From the NCBI GenBank assembly GCA_026770615.1, contig MU632143.1, forward strand, positions 9,555 to 21,031: a stretch of 11,477 nucleotides of DNA, read 5' to 3'. The DNA is from Pavlovales sp. CCMP2436. Taxonomy: Eukaryota > Haptophyta > Pavlovophyceae > Pavlovales. This document shows positions 1 through 8,800 of this stretch, piece by piece. The notes beneath the pieces were generated by a model, which was not told the origin of the DNA, ran no database searches, and saw nothing but the letters and a program-made list of their open reading frames with translations. The translations under genes were made by a program, and so were the position numbers. Every line of letters begins with the position of its first letter. Positions within the stretch are counted from its first letter, which is position 1.

Positions 1-312
1 GTGTGTTTCACGAGGCTGCTCGCCTCAGCGGCCCTGTAGTCGCAGCTCGGCTCGTCGCACGCGTACGGCCGCTCGCCGCTGTGCGTGCGCTTGTGCGTCG
101 CGAGGGTGCCCGGCTGAGCGGCGCTGTACCCGCAGCCCGGCGCGTCGCATGGGAATGGCCGCTCGCCGCTGTGCGTGCGCTCGTGGCTCATGAGGGTGTT
201 CGCGCGATTTGCGCTGTACTCGCAGCCCGGCTTGTCGCACGGGAACGGCCGCTCGCCGCTGTGCGTGCGCTTGTGTGTCGTGAGACTGCCCGCATCAGCG
301 CTCCTAAAGCCG
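1..312 (-). CDS. C2H2 zinc-finger protein, internal exon (partial)
   Basis: Likely a nuclear nucleic-acid-binding protein; targets cannot be inferred. On the minus strand this stretch encodes a C2H2 array with a strict 30-residue (90 bp) repeat, C-x4-C-x12-H-x3-H, joined by SGERPF/Y linkers close to the classical TGEKP linker. Two complete fingers are visible (CDKPGCEY...HERTH and CDAPGCGY...HKRTH). A fourth finger, starting CDEPSCDY, runs off the window after its first His. The first finger is split: its second Cys should lie where the sequence changes to cacag|C-GGC-TTT, so a 3' splice site after plus position 313 would supply the last base of a Cys codon (phase 2). Upstream of it the frame meets a TGA. 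Family assignment is firm; the acceptor is inferred from motif alignment. The hAT relic begins on the opposite strand within a few bases. Confidence 0.82.
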
Positions 313-1589
313 CTGTGGCGCCTCAGCGATCAACAGCACCAAGCTTGCGGAGGATTTCTCGGCCTCGCTGACCAAGCAGATCAGCCTCGAGTCCGACGGG
401 CTCGTGGTACTAATCGAGAACGCGTACTGGCTCTCTAAAGAGCTGGTGCCGAATCTCAAGTTCGCTTCGCTCGCCAACCACGTCGAGTCGCTGGGCGTGA
501 AGGTCTCTAAGGTCTACCGCAGCAGATACGCTATGTCGGCGATCGTCCACTGCCTCGCGGAGATCTCGCGCAAATGGCGCCTCACTCTCATCCGCTCGTC
601 TACCGCGTTTGGCCTCATGTTCGACGAGGGCACGGACATCGGCTGGACTTCGGTCCTCATCGTCTACATCAAATTCGTCAAACCGGACGGCACCGTCGTC
701 TCCGTCTTCCACTCGCTGCTCGAGCTGACTGGCAAGGACGCGGACTCGCTCGTCACCGCGCTCGTGCACAACATCGAGGAGTCGCGGCTCGAGCTCGACC
801 GCTGGGCGAGCTCCGGGTCCGACAGCGCGTCGGTCATGACGGGCGAGCTCAACGGTGTCGGCGTGCAGCTCACCCACCTCCAGCCCTTTATGAAAAACCA
901 CCACGACGTCGCGCACAGGCAGGCGCTGGCCTGCGGTTACATGGTGGAGAGCGCGTCGCCGTTCGAGCAGAGCACGATGGTAGCAGACACGGAGCGCGAC
1001 ATGAACTCCATCGTCTCCGACCACAACCGCTCGTGCAAGCGCATCCGCGTGCTGGCCGCCTTCCAGGAGAAGTACGGCCTCCGCGTTTGCCGGCTCACCC
1101 ACGGCTGCATCACGCGCTGGCTTACGTGCTTTCAGATGGCCAACGGGGTGCACCAGAGCATCCTCGCGCTAGTTTTAGAGTACGAGGAGGAGCGTGACCA
1201 GGAGCGTCTCAACCTCATCATGCGCGCGCGCTTCATCGTCATCGCCGCCTACTTCGCCGACATCACGGAGAAGCTCTGCCTGCTCAGCAAGATGCTACAG
1301 GTTGACCACCTCAAGTACAAGCTGATGCGCGGCAGTGAAGGCGACGCAGGATGGCCTCGCCGCGACCTACCTCGGCATGCCCGCCGACAAGTTCCCGGGC
1401 GGCATCCGCATGCAGAGGCTCAAGGCGCCGCTCCTCGCCGCCGCCTTGGCTTCAACTCGCAGGGGTGTGCTCAACATCTACGAGCGCCAGAAATTGTTCG
1501 ACATAGAGGAACGGGAGAGTATGCAGCGCGTGATGCGGACCGACGCCAAGTTGCAGCACATTGATGCGCTCTCCACTCTCTTCCCGCAG

Positions 1590-1709
1590 GTGCCATGTGC
1601 GCGCGAGCCTCGCCCTGCGCTGCGCGCGTGCCTCACTTACCCTGCGCGCTTGCCTGCTGGCTGACAGAGTTACCTTGCGCGCTGCCCCCTTTCTGATAAT
1701 TCCATGCAG
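1590..1709 (+). other. Intron 1 of the hAT relic
   Basis: A 120 bp GT-AG intron in phase 0. The donor is CCGCAG|GTGCCA and the acceptor CCATGCAG|GAT. Reading through it hits TGA at about 1662. Splicing joins ALSTLFPQ to DAFLEAFECLD in one frame. GCAGG occurs at both boundaries. Confidence 0.7.
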
Positions 1710-2615
1710 GATGCCTTCCTTGAGGCTTTCGAGTGTCTCGACATGGGCAAGCTGCCCACCATCAACCTGGGCGAGACGGACATCGAATACACCGTCCGCA
1801 TCGGCGCGTACGGTGCCCCATAGCTCGAGGTGCTGCTTGAGCACTACGGCAAGCCTCTCTTCTCCCCTGGCGGCTAGTCGTTCACGCCGATTGTGCGCGA
1901 CACGCAGGTGCGCGAGCAGTTCGGGCGCACCAAGAGCCTCATCTTGCAGCTACGCGGAAGCGCTGCGTCCGCCCCGGAGCACGAGCGCAAGGAGGTGACC
2001 GACGAGATCGCTTGAGCACATCTCTACGCGCGCCGCGCGACCTATGACCTGGCCGACTTGTGCGAGCTGTGCACCCTCGGCCTCGTGCAGGCGCTCACCA
2101 CCTCCTGCGCCGAGCGCGGCATCTCCACGCTCAGACAGATCACGACCAAGCTGCACAACCGCATGAAGGTCGCCATGGCGTGCGACCTGTAGGAGATCAA
2201 GCTCAACGGGCCCGCGATTTCGTCGCCTAAGGGCATCTTCGATCAGCTCATCGGTGAGGCTCTGCAGCTCTTCTCGAGCAGCGCCAGGCGCAACCCCTCC
2301 AAGTCATTCTCTAGGCTGCGCCCGTGCAAGCGCAACGCGCGTGCCATTTCGCGGCGCGCAATCGAAGTGCTCGAGTCGTCTGGGGGAGCTCTGGCGAGGA
2401 GGAGGACGAGCAGGCAGGCAACGCGCCAGCAGGCGGCAACGAAGCTGGCGACGACGACGACGACGACGAGGAGGAGGGCGCTCTAGAGGCGTTCTTCGCG
2501 CAAGTCGGCGCCTTTGACGGCACGCCCGGCTGGCTGACGATCGATACTATGCCCGCGTTCGACAAGGCTGGCCTCGGCGCGCCCGACGTTAAGATCCTGC
2601 ACATCTTCACGACAG

Positions 2616-2698
2616 GTGTGCTACCCCTTTCTCTTCTCGTCCTGCGTTCGCGCATCTCCTTCCGCTCAGACACAGCTGTGACCCACTTTTGTACGCAG
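2616..2698 (+). other. Intron 2 of the hAT relic
   Basis: An 83 bp GT-AG intron in phase 1: GACAG|GTGTGC to GTACGCAG|GCTGG. It has a pyrimidine-rich interior. Joining G|GC restores a Gly codon and links IFTTG to WALGNFKGK, the start of the C-terminal Tudor/SH3-like module. Confidence 0.7.
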
Positions 2699-3060
2699 GC
2701 TGGGCGCTCGGCAACTTCAAGGGCAAACGGCGTGGCTTCGAGGCAGATTACCAGGTCTGGTACCCCGACGAGGTGGGCTCGACTACCGGGCACATTTGGA
2801 CACAGAAGCTTCTCGCTGCCGACTACGGCCGCACACGCTCGTGGGTGGCGGTGAGGAAAGACCCGGCGGCTGCCGTGGCCGCGCGGCGCGCGGCTGCGGC
2901 AATCGCGAGTGTCGGCGAGGGCCAGGGCGAGGACGACAAACCTACTGGCATCGAGGGGCGCGAGGCGCAGGACTCGGGGGCTGGGCGCGGGGTGTGGCGG
3001 CCGGGCGCGGGGCGCGGGCGCAGAGGTAAGAGCCAGGCGCGGGGCCGAGCGAGGGGCTAA

Positions 3061-3222
3061 GTGTCAGCGGGCGTGAAGAAGGATGGCGAGGCTGCGCAGG
3101 CGCCGGAGCTGCTGGAGTCGGAGGGGCCAGTAGGGCGGCCGCAGCCGTGGGGCGCGTCGTCGGTGCGAGCGAGGCGCGACCAGGACCGGCCCAACCGGGT
3201 CGGGCGCAGGGGCTCGGGGCTG
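3061..3222 (+). other. Coding-like tail after the hAT stop codon
   Basis: The frame used before TAA 3058-3060 stays open after it, with similar GC-rich, charged, low-complexity composition (VSAGVKKDGEAAQAPELLE and onward), until the TA-rich palindrome begins. It may be a decayed C-terminal extension with the TAA as another lesion, or 3' untranslated sequence. I see no known domain. Confidence 0.3.
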
Positions 3223-3278
3223 AGTGCATATACATATGGATATATGTGGATATATATATCCTTATATATATATGCACT
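3223..3278. repeat. Foldback palindrome, 10 bp perfect arms
   Basis: AGTGCATATA at 3223-3232 is the exact reverse complement of TATATGCACT at 3269-3278. The interior is TA-rich and holds a second perfect palindrome, GGATATATATATCC (3248-3261). It sits where the GC-rich hAT-associated sequence ends. It could be a hairpin or a terminus; no target duplication was recognised. From 3279 to 3430 I see only AT-rich spacer. Confidence 0.6.
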
Positions 3279-3430
3279 GGGTCTAGGCCTGTAAGCCATA
3301 GATAACGGTAGTTCTAAGTCAGATGTGATAAAATTGTCCTTGATCGATCTAAAAGCTTGCGATATATATAATAATATATCAATGTAAATCGCTATACATA
3401 AACATGTCTATTGTCTCATACAGGTAAAAC

Positions 3431-3453
3431 ACATATATGTATATATATATATG

Positions 3454-3548
<95 letters not shown>

Positions 3549-3588
3549 TATAATATACATATATATATATATATATATATATGTATAT
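3431..3588. repeat. (TA)n microsatellite, about 160 bp
   Basis: An almost pure alternating TA tract, interrupted by repeated ATGTATATACAT blocks that are themselves palindromic. The Tyr/Ile-only frames it gives on both strands are artefacts of the repeat. It abuts the TGACCGGTCA cluster. Confidence 0.95.
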
Positions 3589-3714
3589 GACCGGTCACCG
3601 GTACTATTTGACCGGTCACCGGTAAAAGCCACCGGTCAAAATGTATCAGTCAAAATTATATAGATCTGACGGATCTTCGGTCAGGCCTGACGGATCTTCG
3701 GTCATGACCGGTCA
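3588..3714. repeat. Cluster of TGACCGGTCA palindromes and related 17-mers
   Basis: The 10 bp perfect palindrome TGACCGGTCA occurs at 3588-3597, 3609-3618 and 3705-3714. The first two belong to an identical 16-mer, TGACCGGTCACCGGTA (3588-3603, 3609-3624), spaced 21 bp apart. A partial copy, ACCGGTCAAAATGTA, is at 3631. Two identical 17-mers, TGACGGATCTTCGGTCA (3667-3683, 3688-3704), also 21 bp apart, keep the TGAC/GTCA ends around a different core. This may be a protein-binding array, subterminal transposon repeats or a minisatellite. It lies about 70-200 bp past the 3' end of the minus-strand gene that ends at 3784. Confidence 0.85.
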
Positions 3715-3783
3715 ATCACATTTAAGACTACAACATAGAATGGTGTGCACACAAGAATTGTTGATGGGAAGGGTTGATGGCAG

Positions 3784-5107
3784 CTAGGTTACTGCATACA
3801 GAGCGGGCACACACACCTTCATTAATGAGGGCGTGAAGGCGGTGTGGCCGCATGTCGGGCACGGGCACGCCGGATGCTGCGCAACAAGGGACTGTGCCTC
3901 CTCGAGCGTGATGTGCTGCCTCCGCGCGAGGTCCATCGCCCTCTTCAGCGCGCCACCCTTGATGTCCGCCTTGTGCCAGACCTGGTTGAGCAGTGGTAGC
4001 GGTACAAATATGTTAGTACACCGAACTGCAGCAGCATCATTATCATCCTAAAATAACAACAATAATAATTCGTGCAATGATATAATAAACGCAGCGCTCA
4101 GACCAGCACAACATTCAAAACAGTCAGACACCAGCTTGAATCCCTATCAGTAAATATAATAAACCAGGCAATGGGCGACGTAGCGCTCAGACCAGCACAA
4201 CATTCAGAACAGTCAGACGACACCCATGATTAGCAGCACTAACTTTCAGTAGCAGTTGAAGGAGTAGAAGGAGAATCACCTTGCACGTGTCGGAGATTTT
4301 GGCGTGGGTCGCCGGGTTCTTTGCGCGGGAGGCGCGGTAGTGCGAGACTGCCTGTGCTGCGGGTAGCGCCTGCATCTCAAGGGCGCGTGTGAGGGTGGAT
4401 GGCGAGCGGTCACCCGCGAAGGCCAGAAGCTCAGACGCCTCCGCGGGGACCAGAGGCAGGCCCGCTTGGGCGCGTAAGAGGTTCGTGCGCGTCTGATGGC
4501 AGCGCAGCTTGAGCGCGCGCATGTCCTCGGTCCCCCAACGGCCGAAAATCGCCGCCCCGGCTGAGGGCGTGTAGACGAAAAATGCCAGCCGTCCGCCCAC
4601 TATGCACTGTCCGACGTATAGCCTGCGCGAGGAGGGCACGGGCACGCAAGGTTGAGCAGCGTGCGCTAAGTCAGAGGCGCTCGGATCAGTCATGCGCACG
4701 GGCAGCTGGGCACGCGCATGGGGGTGGGAATGTTGCTGCCGCAGCTCTCACCCGTAGCGGTCCAAGCCGAGCGGGTCGGCGTCACCCTTAAATTCGTACA
4801 CATCGGGCACAGCGGCCACGGAATCAAGGCGGGCCGACTTATGCAAGCACGAGCGCAGCGGCTTGCCCTCGGCAGCTCCCTCGACGTAGATCGTGGCTGT
4901 CCCGCTCGCGACGAGCGAGGAGATGAGCTCAAAGGAATTGTCCCAGAGAACACGCGAGGCGGCGCCCGTCGGGCGCGCGTACTCGTAGGTGCCGGACGCC
5001 CTCCTCGCCGTAGCGTCGTTGCCCGGAGCCAAATCGAAGAGCCGCATGGCAACAGTGCGCTCGGGGCCGGTGCCGAATCGCGATGTGGGCGCACCGTCGT
5101 CGTACAT
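3784..5107 (-). CDS. Uncharacterised protein, at least three exons, Cys/His cluster near C terminus
   Basis: I do not recognise this protein. Proposed exons are 5107-4752, 4622-4280 and 3981-3784. The junctions are phase 2 (GG|GTGAGA to GCGCAG|G) and phase 0 (CAAG|GTGATT to AACCAG|GTC), and the joined frame encodes 298 residues ending at TAG 3784-3786. The start is the in-frame ATG at 5105-5107. A possible acceptor (GTAGACCAG|T) just upstream would begin the exon at 5117, so an earlier exon may exist. The product looks soluble, with no signal peptide or membrane span. The C-terminal part has C232-x3-H236, then C272, C274, C277 and H279, which could bind zinc. Between them lies a helical stretch, GGALKRAMDLARRQHITLEE. 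Exon composition is GC-rich and coding-like, unlike the AT-rich introns. Matching phases at two introns make the gene model fairly secure. The function is unknown. It could be a mobile-element remnant, given the repeats around it. Confidence 0.6.
4091..4149 (+). repeat. Repeat family copy A (partial, direct)
   Basis: Starts GCAGCGCTCAGACCAGCACA and ends CAGCTTGAATCCCTATCA. It matches the reverse complement of 5441-5499 with a few mismatches. Confidence 0.85.
4171..4219 (+). repeat. Repeat family copy B (partial, direct)
   Basis: Starts ATGGGCGACGTAGCGCTCAG and ends CAGAACAGTCAGACG. It shares its core with copy A and matches the other end of the full copy at 5441-5508 (reverse complement). 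Confidence 0.85.
4623..4751 (-). other. Intron of the uncharacterised gene
   Basis: A 129 bp GT-AG intron in phase 2: CTACGG|GTGAGAGC to CCCTCCTCGCGCAG|GC, with a pyrimidine-rich stretch before the acceptor. Splicing turns the GGG-TGA read-through stop into Gly followed by LYVGQCIVGG. Confidence 0.7.
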
Positions 5108-5440
5108 GAGGTCGACACTGGTCTACATACGACACTATTTTTAGAAACAAACATTGATCATTCACAGGAGTTTTGAACGCGAGTGATAATCAGCGCGGTT
5201 TCTTCAGAATATTTATTTTTTAAATTCACTACTAACAATTTCACACATTCATCATGTCCTCTTTTACTCGCAAACATTCCGCCAGTGTCGTGCCGTGTTA
5301 CAAATTCATATGACATGACATATCATATTACAGTAGTTAACGTATGTGATAATAATTGTATCACATGTTGCCCGGGCATCAAACACGGGGCCCGGGCAAA
5401 CTGGGTTAAGACGTTCACATTCAGTATTATTATTAATTTA

Positions 5441-5508
5441 TGATAGGGATTCAAGCTGGCGTCTGACAGTTCTAAATGTTGTGCTGGTCTGAGCGCTGCG
5501 TCGCCCAT
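5441..5508 (-). repeat. Repeat family copy C (full 68 bp, inverted)
   Basis: Its reverse complement starts ATGGGCGACGCAGCGCTCAG and ends CAGCTTGAATCCCTATCA, spanning everything in copies A and B. With them it forms a large inverted repeat enclosing about 1.2 kb that holds two exons of the minus-strand gene. Confidence 0.85.
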
Positions 5509-5625
5509 TATAATTAATAGTCGCAGTAATATAATTAAACACGCGTCATTTTGGAAGCCCATTATAATTAAAACTCGCGTCATTATAATTAATAGTCGCA
5601 GTAATATAATTAAACACGCGTCATT
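5507..5625. repeat. Short tandem array with an exact 44 bp duplication
   Basis: A 44 bp sequence starting ATTATAATTAATAGTCGCAG is identical at 5507-5550 and 5582-5625 (75 bp period). A shorter related copy, ending ACTCGCGTCATT, lies between them at about 5561-5584. The array directly adjoins repeat copy C. Confidence 0.9.
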
Positions 5626-5886
5626 ATGTCTATTTCCCTATGAATAGTTTCTTCGTATACTTTCAGGTTGGGTCACCTCTCTACCCGACCGATCGGAAGA
5701 AATCTTAGGCTAGGTGACCCCCCTACCGCTCTGACATTATAAACGTTCAAGTCGTCTGCGAGCCTAAAGTATTCAATAAGTATTGGAGTCGACGTTGATA
5801 GGCTGCGGTACCATAACTAACTTGCTACGGATTTAACTGAAAAAAGGGCGCGTGCTGGTCATGCGCGTAGTGCGTATCTCGCCGCC

Positions 5887-8800
5887 TCAATCGGGCGAGA
5901 TGCGCGCGAGCTCGTTGCGGCTGGCACCGCGCAGCACCAACAGGGCAGCGCAGAGCACGACCGGCTCGAAGGCAACCCACTCGGCTGCCCACGAGAGCAC
6001 CCACACGAGCAACACGTTTGCGAGCTGCTCGGACGTCCACTCGTGCGCCGAGGTGGAGCGCACGCCGAGCACCGCGGCGAGCGCGCCCACAAGCCACACC
6101 GTGGTGTAGATCCACGCCCACAGCTCGTCGCGCTCAAGCGGCGGCGCGGCCTTGCGCTGCGCGCTGCTCGCCGCGCTTACGACGGTCACCTCCGAGACGC
6201 GCGAGCTGCGACCCTCGCGCTTCGCGTTGGGGGCGGGCACCTCGTCGTCCTCGTCGATTCTCGAGAAGATCGCGGCTGGCATGCTCGACTGGTAGGCGAT
6301 GGGCACCGGGTCGGACTTGCCCTCAAAGTCCGCATCGCCGTCGTCACCGTCGTCGGCGTCCTTGGTCGACTGCGCGCCGAGCTGCGACCGGTAGCGCGTC
6401 GAGACGCGGCCGGGCGCCGTGCGCTCTCGCACGCGCGGCACGCCGTCGGCGGGCGGCTGCGGGTACCCCTGGGAGCCAGGCGCCGCCTCGTAGCCGTCGT
6501 CGGTCGGTGCGGCGGGCGGCGGGCGCTGCGCGAGCGCGATCGCGGTGTTGGCGATTCGGACGGTAGTGCCGCCGCCCTGCCCGGAGGTGGGCCCGCCTTG
6601 CGGTGGGGCGACGACGCGCACGCCGCGCGCGCCCTCGAGGCGCTTGCCAACATCCATGCCGCCAGCGCTCGGCACGGCGCGCACCGACGGCCGCGCGGTC
6701 TCTTTGCCGTCGTCGGCGCGCCTGCCAAAGGCGGGAACGGCAGCGTCCCCGCCTGACGCTGGTGGCGCGCCGCCGATGCCCACGCGCAACGACTGGTACG
6801 GCTCGGCGCTAAGGCTCGGCGCGGCGAGCGGGACCGGGACTACCTGCGTCGCCATGCGCCGCGTGGGTTGCATCGGCAGCATTGTCGGCGGTGGTGCTGG
6901 ACCGCCGTTGTCCTCGCCGACGGTGACTCGCACGCCACGCGATCCAGCGCGCGCCACCACGGCGGCAGAGCCGGGGCGTGGCGGCGCAAGCTTGGCAGCC
7001 GCTGCAGCCGGGGGCACGGCACCGGGCGTGGCACTCACGGGAACGTGCACGCGCGCACGATAGCCGCCATAAGGGGCAGCGGGCGCAGGCTTCACGTCGG
7101 CGTCGTCGGCATTGTCGGGGCCGTGCGCGATAGCCCCGGCGGCTGCGCTGCGCCTCGATTCTCCGCTCGAGCTCGTCCCGCGGGGGTCGGGAATTGAGGT
7201 TCTCCGCGAGGGGACCGAGGAGATGCTGCACCCACGCGAGGAGATGCGCGAGTGCGACGCTCTGAGCGGCATCCGCGCCAATCCGCCCTTGTATCCCTCG
7301 TGCTCGGGCGGCGACGTCGCCGGCGGGCTGGGCGGCGGGCTGAGCGGCGGGCTGGGTGGCGGGCTCAGCGAGGGCGGCGAGGGCGGCGGCTCGACACCGG
7401 GCTGGGCGGCGGGCGCAGCGGGGAAGGAGGGCATCGCGACGCGTCCCGCCCAGACGGGCCGCTCGTCCGGACCGGTGCGCAGCGGCGCGTCGGCGGCCGG
7501 TAGCGCCAAGCGGCCGCTCGAGACGGGCGAGGCTCTGGCGATGGCGGGCGAGGCGAAGTGGTCGAGCGACGAGGTCTCGAGCATCCGCCTTGCCGGCCGG
7601 TCCAGACGTCCTTGCGGACGTCCTAGCGCGTCGGCGAGGCCCGCGACGCGCGACTGCCGGGGAACGCGCGGCGCGCTCGCCTCGAGCTCTGCGGCAATCT
7701 TGGCGGCTTCCGGTGATCGCGTCCGTGAGATCATGGGCGTCGCAACGCCGCCCGCCAAACCCACCGAGCCCACCACGGCCGTGTTGCGCGCGCGGCGAGC
7801 GGCGGTGAGCACGCGCGACGGCGAGAGGGCGACTTGGAAAACGGGCAGCTGCGTCTGGTTGGAGGCGCAGGCCTCGGCGAAGGCCTTGGAGAAGCTGGAA
7901 GCGCGCTTAGACAGCTGCGGCGTGTTGGCGGGCGCCCTGGTCGGCAAGGAGTCCGCTGTGTCGCCCACCAGCTCGCTTGCACCCGAAGAGGAGGCACCAC
8001 TGCCCTGCATGCGCGAGAGCGCCTCGAGGCGGCGAAGAGCGGCGGCGGCGGCGGTGGCACGCGGCGGCGCGGCGGGGAGCGAGGCGGGCAGCGAGATGCC
8101 GCCGGCGGATACGTCGGCTGGGAGCGAGACGCGGCCCGTCTTTTGCAGTGCCGAGGGGTCGACGGTTGGCAGCGTGGGCCTGCAGCGCGAGCGCGGCTCG
8201 TGGCGCGTCTTCACCCTAAGCCGCGTCTCAAATGGGAGCTCGGCGAAGCGGTTGTCGGAGCAGTAGGCCATGGAGGGCTCAGGCAGCGCCTGCGAGGACG
8301 CGGCGATCCCGCCGCCCGTCGCGAGCGCTGCGCCTTGCGCCGAGCCTTCAGGCTCGAAGATCTGCCCAGTGGCGCGCGTCGGCCAGGAGTCGCCCACGCC
8401 CGACGGCGGCGGCGGTGGCGGCGCCCGGCCCGGCTGCAGCTTGGTCACGGGGCCGTCCGACGGCGCGGGGAGCGGCGCGAGCATCAGGCCGGCGCCCACC
8501 TGCGTGCCGCGCGGGCCGACTACGGGCGGCTTGAGGTTGACCAGCGTGCCGGCCTGCGTGCGCCTAGGCGGAACGGGCGGCGTGATGCTCGGACGGAGGA
8601 CCATCGCGTTCTCGACCGTACGCTTGGGCGCCTTCACCGGGCTCTGCTCCTCAGTAAAGGTCGCGACTTTATCATAGTGCGAGGACATGCGAGCGCGCCT
8701 CCATCCCTGCGGCGGAGCTCGCTTCTCGCCACCGAACTCCGCCGCGGCGGCGGCGCGCGCCCGCCGCCAGAAGAAGAGGCGACAGAGCCAGTTAAATGGC

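Larger units (their letters stand above)
308..3060 (+). pseudogene. hAT-superfamily transposase relic (ZNF862/KIAA1586-like), with introns, stops and frameshifts
   Basis: Remains of a cut-and-paste DNA transposase. The frame opens at 308 after a TAA. It shows an AYWLSKE segment, then the first catalytic Asp in FDEGTD (623-625), the second in GSDSASVMTG (821-823) followed by HHDVAHRQALA, and the ITRW motif (RW at 1115-1120). A +1 shift near 1331-1335 moves the frame to one encoding ATQDGLAATYLG. After an intron (1590-1709) comes the C-terminal hAT dimerisation region: SCAERGISTLRQITTKLHNR, then EIKLNGP. In-frame stops lie at 1821 (TAG), 1875 (TAG), 2013 (TGA) and 2190 (TAG). A second shift, explained by one missing G in the G-run at 2382-2386, leads to an Asp/Glu-rich stretch, a second intron (2616-2698) and a GWALGNFKGKRRG...YQVWYPDEV module resembling a Tudor/SH3-like fold, ending at TAA 3058-3060. 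Terminal inverted repeats and target duplication were not found, so the element's limits are unknown. Family call is strong; the lesions make activity unlikely unless they are assembly errors. Confidence 0.8.
3982..4279 (-). other. Intron with TACTAAC branch site and inserted repeats
   Basis: A 298 bp phase 0 intron, AAG|GTGATT to CTCAACCAG|GTC, on the minus strand. TACTAAC (plus 4012-4018) lies about 30 bases before the acceptor, the classical branch-point sequence and spacing. The upstream part contains two partial copies of the 68 bp repeat family (4091-4149 and 4171-4219), so the intron appears to have grown by insertion. Confidence 0.65.
5118..5886. other. AT-rich intergenic spacer
   Basis: It lies between the 3' end of the large minus-strand gene and the 5' end of the uncharacterised gene, so it should hold that gene's promoter or first exon. 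Besides repeat copy C and the 44 bp array I note two similar 15-mers, GGTCACCTCTCTACC (about 5671) and GGTGACCCCCCTACC (about 5714). No convincing coding frame, TATA box position or polyadenylation signal was identified. Confidence 0.5.

Noticed and set aside
410..1153. Minus-strand frame of 247 codons
   Set aside because: It is the antisense shadow of the hAT coding region, which has clear motifs on the plus strand.
1821..2192. Reassigned TAG/TGA codons as explanation for stops in the hAT frame
   Set aside because: Neighbouring genes end at TAG (3784-3786) and TGA (5887-5889), and the hAT frame also has frameshifts, so decay is simpler.
3408..3663. Tyr/Ile-rich frames on both strands
   Set aside because: Products of the (TA)n repeat.
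3784..4280. Retroviral-type integrase HHCC zinc domain in the unknown protein
   Set aside because: There is a faint likeness around HITLEEAQSLV and the Cys pair, but the first ligand would be Cys and the spacing is too long; no catalytic core or polymerase is nearby.
4718..5176. Plus-strand frame of 152 codons
   Set aside because: It overlaps exon 5107-4752 of the spliced minus-strand gene, has no recognisable domain and no splice support.
7112..8266. Long plus-strand frame of 384 codons
   Set aside because: It is antisense to the GC-rich low-complexity exon of the surface-protein gene, with no recognisable domains; strong third-position GC keeps opposite frames open.
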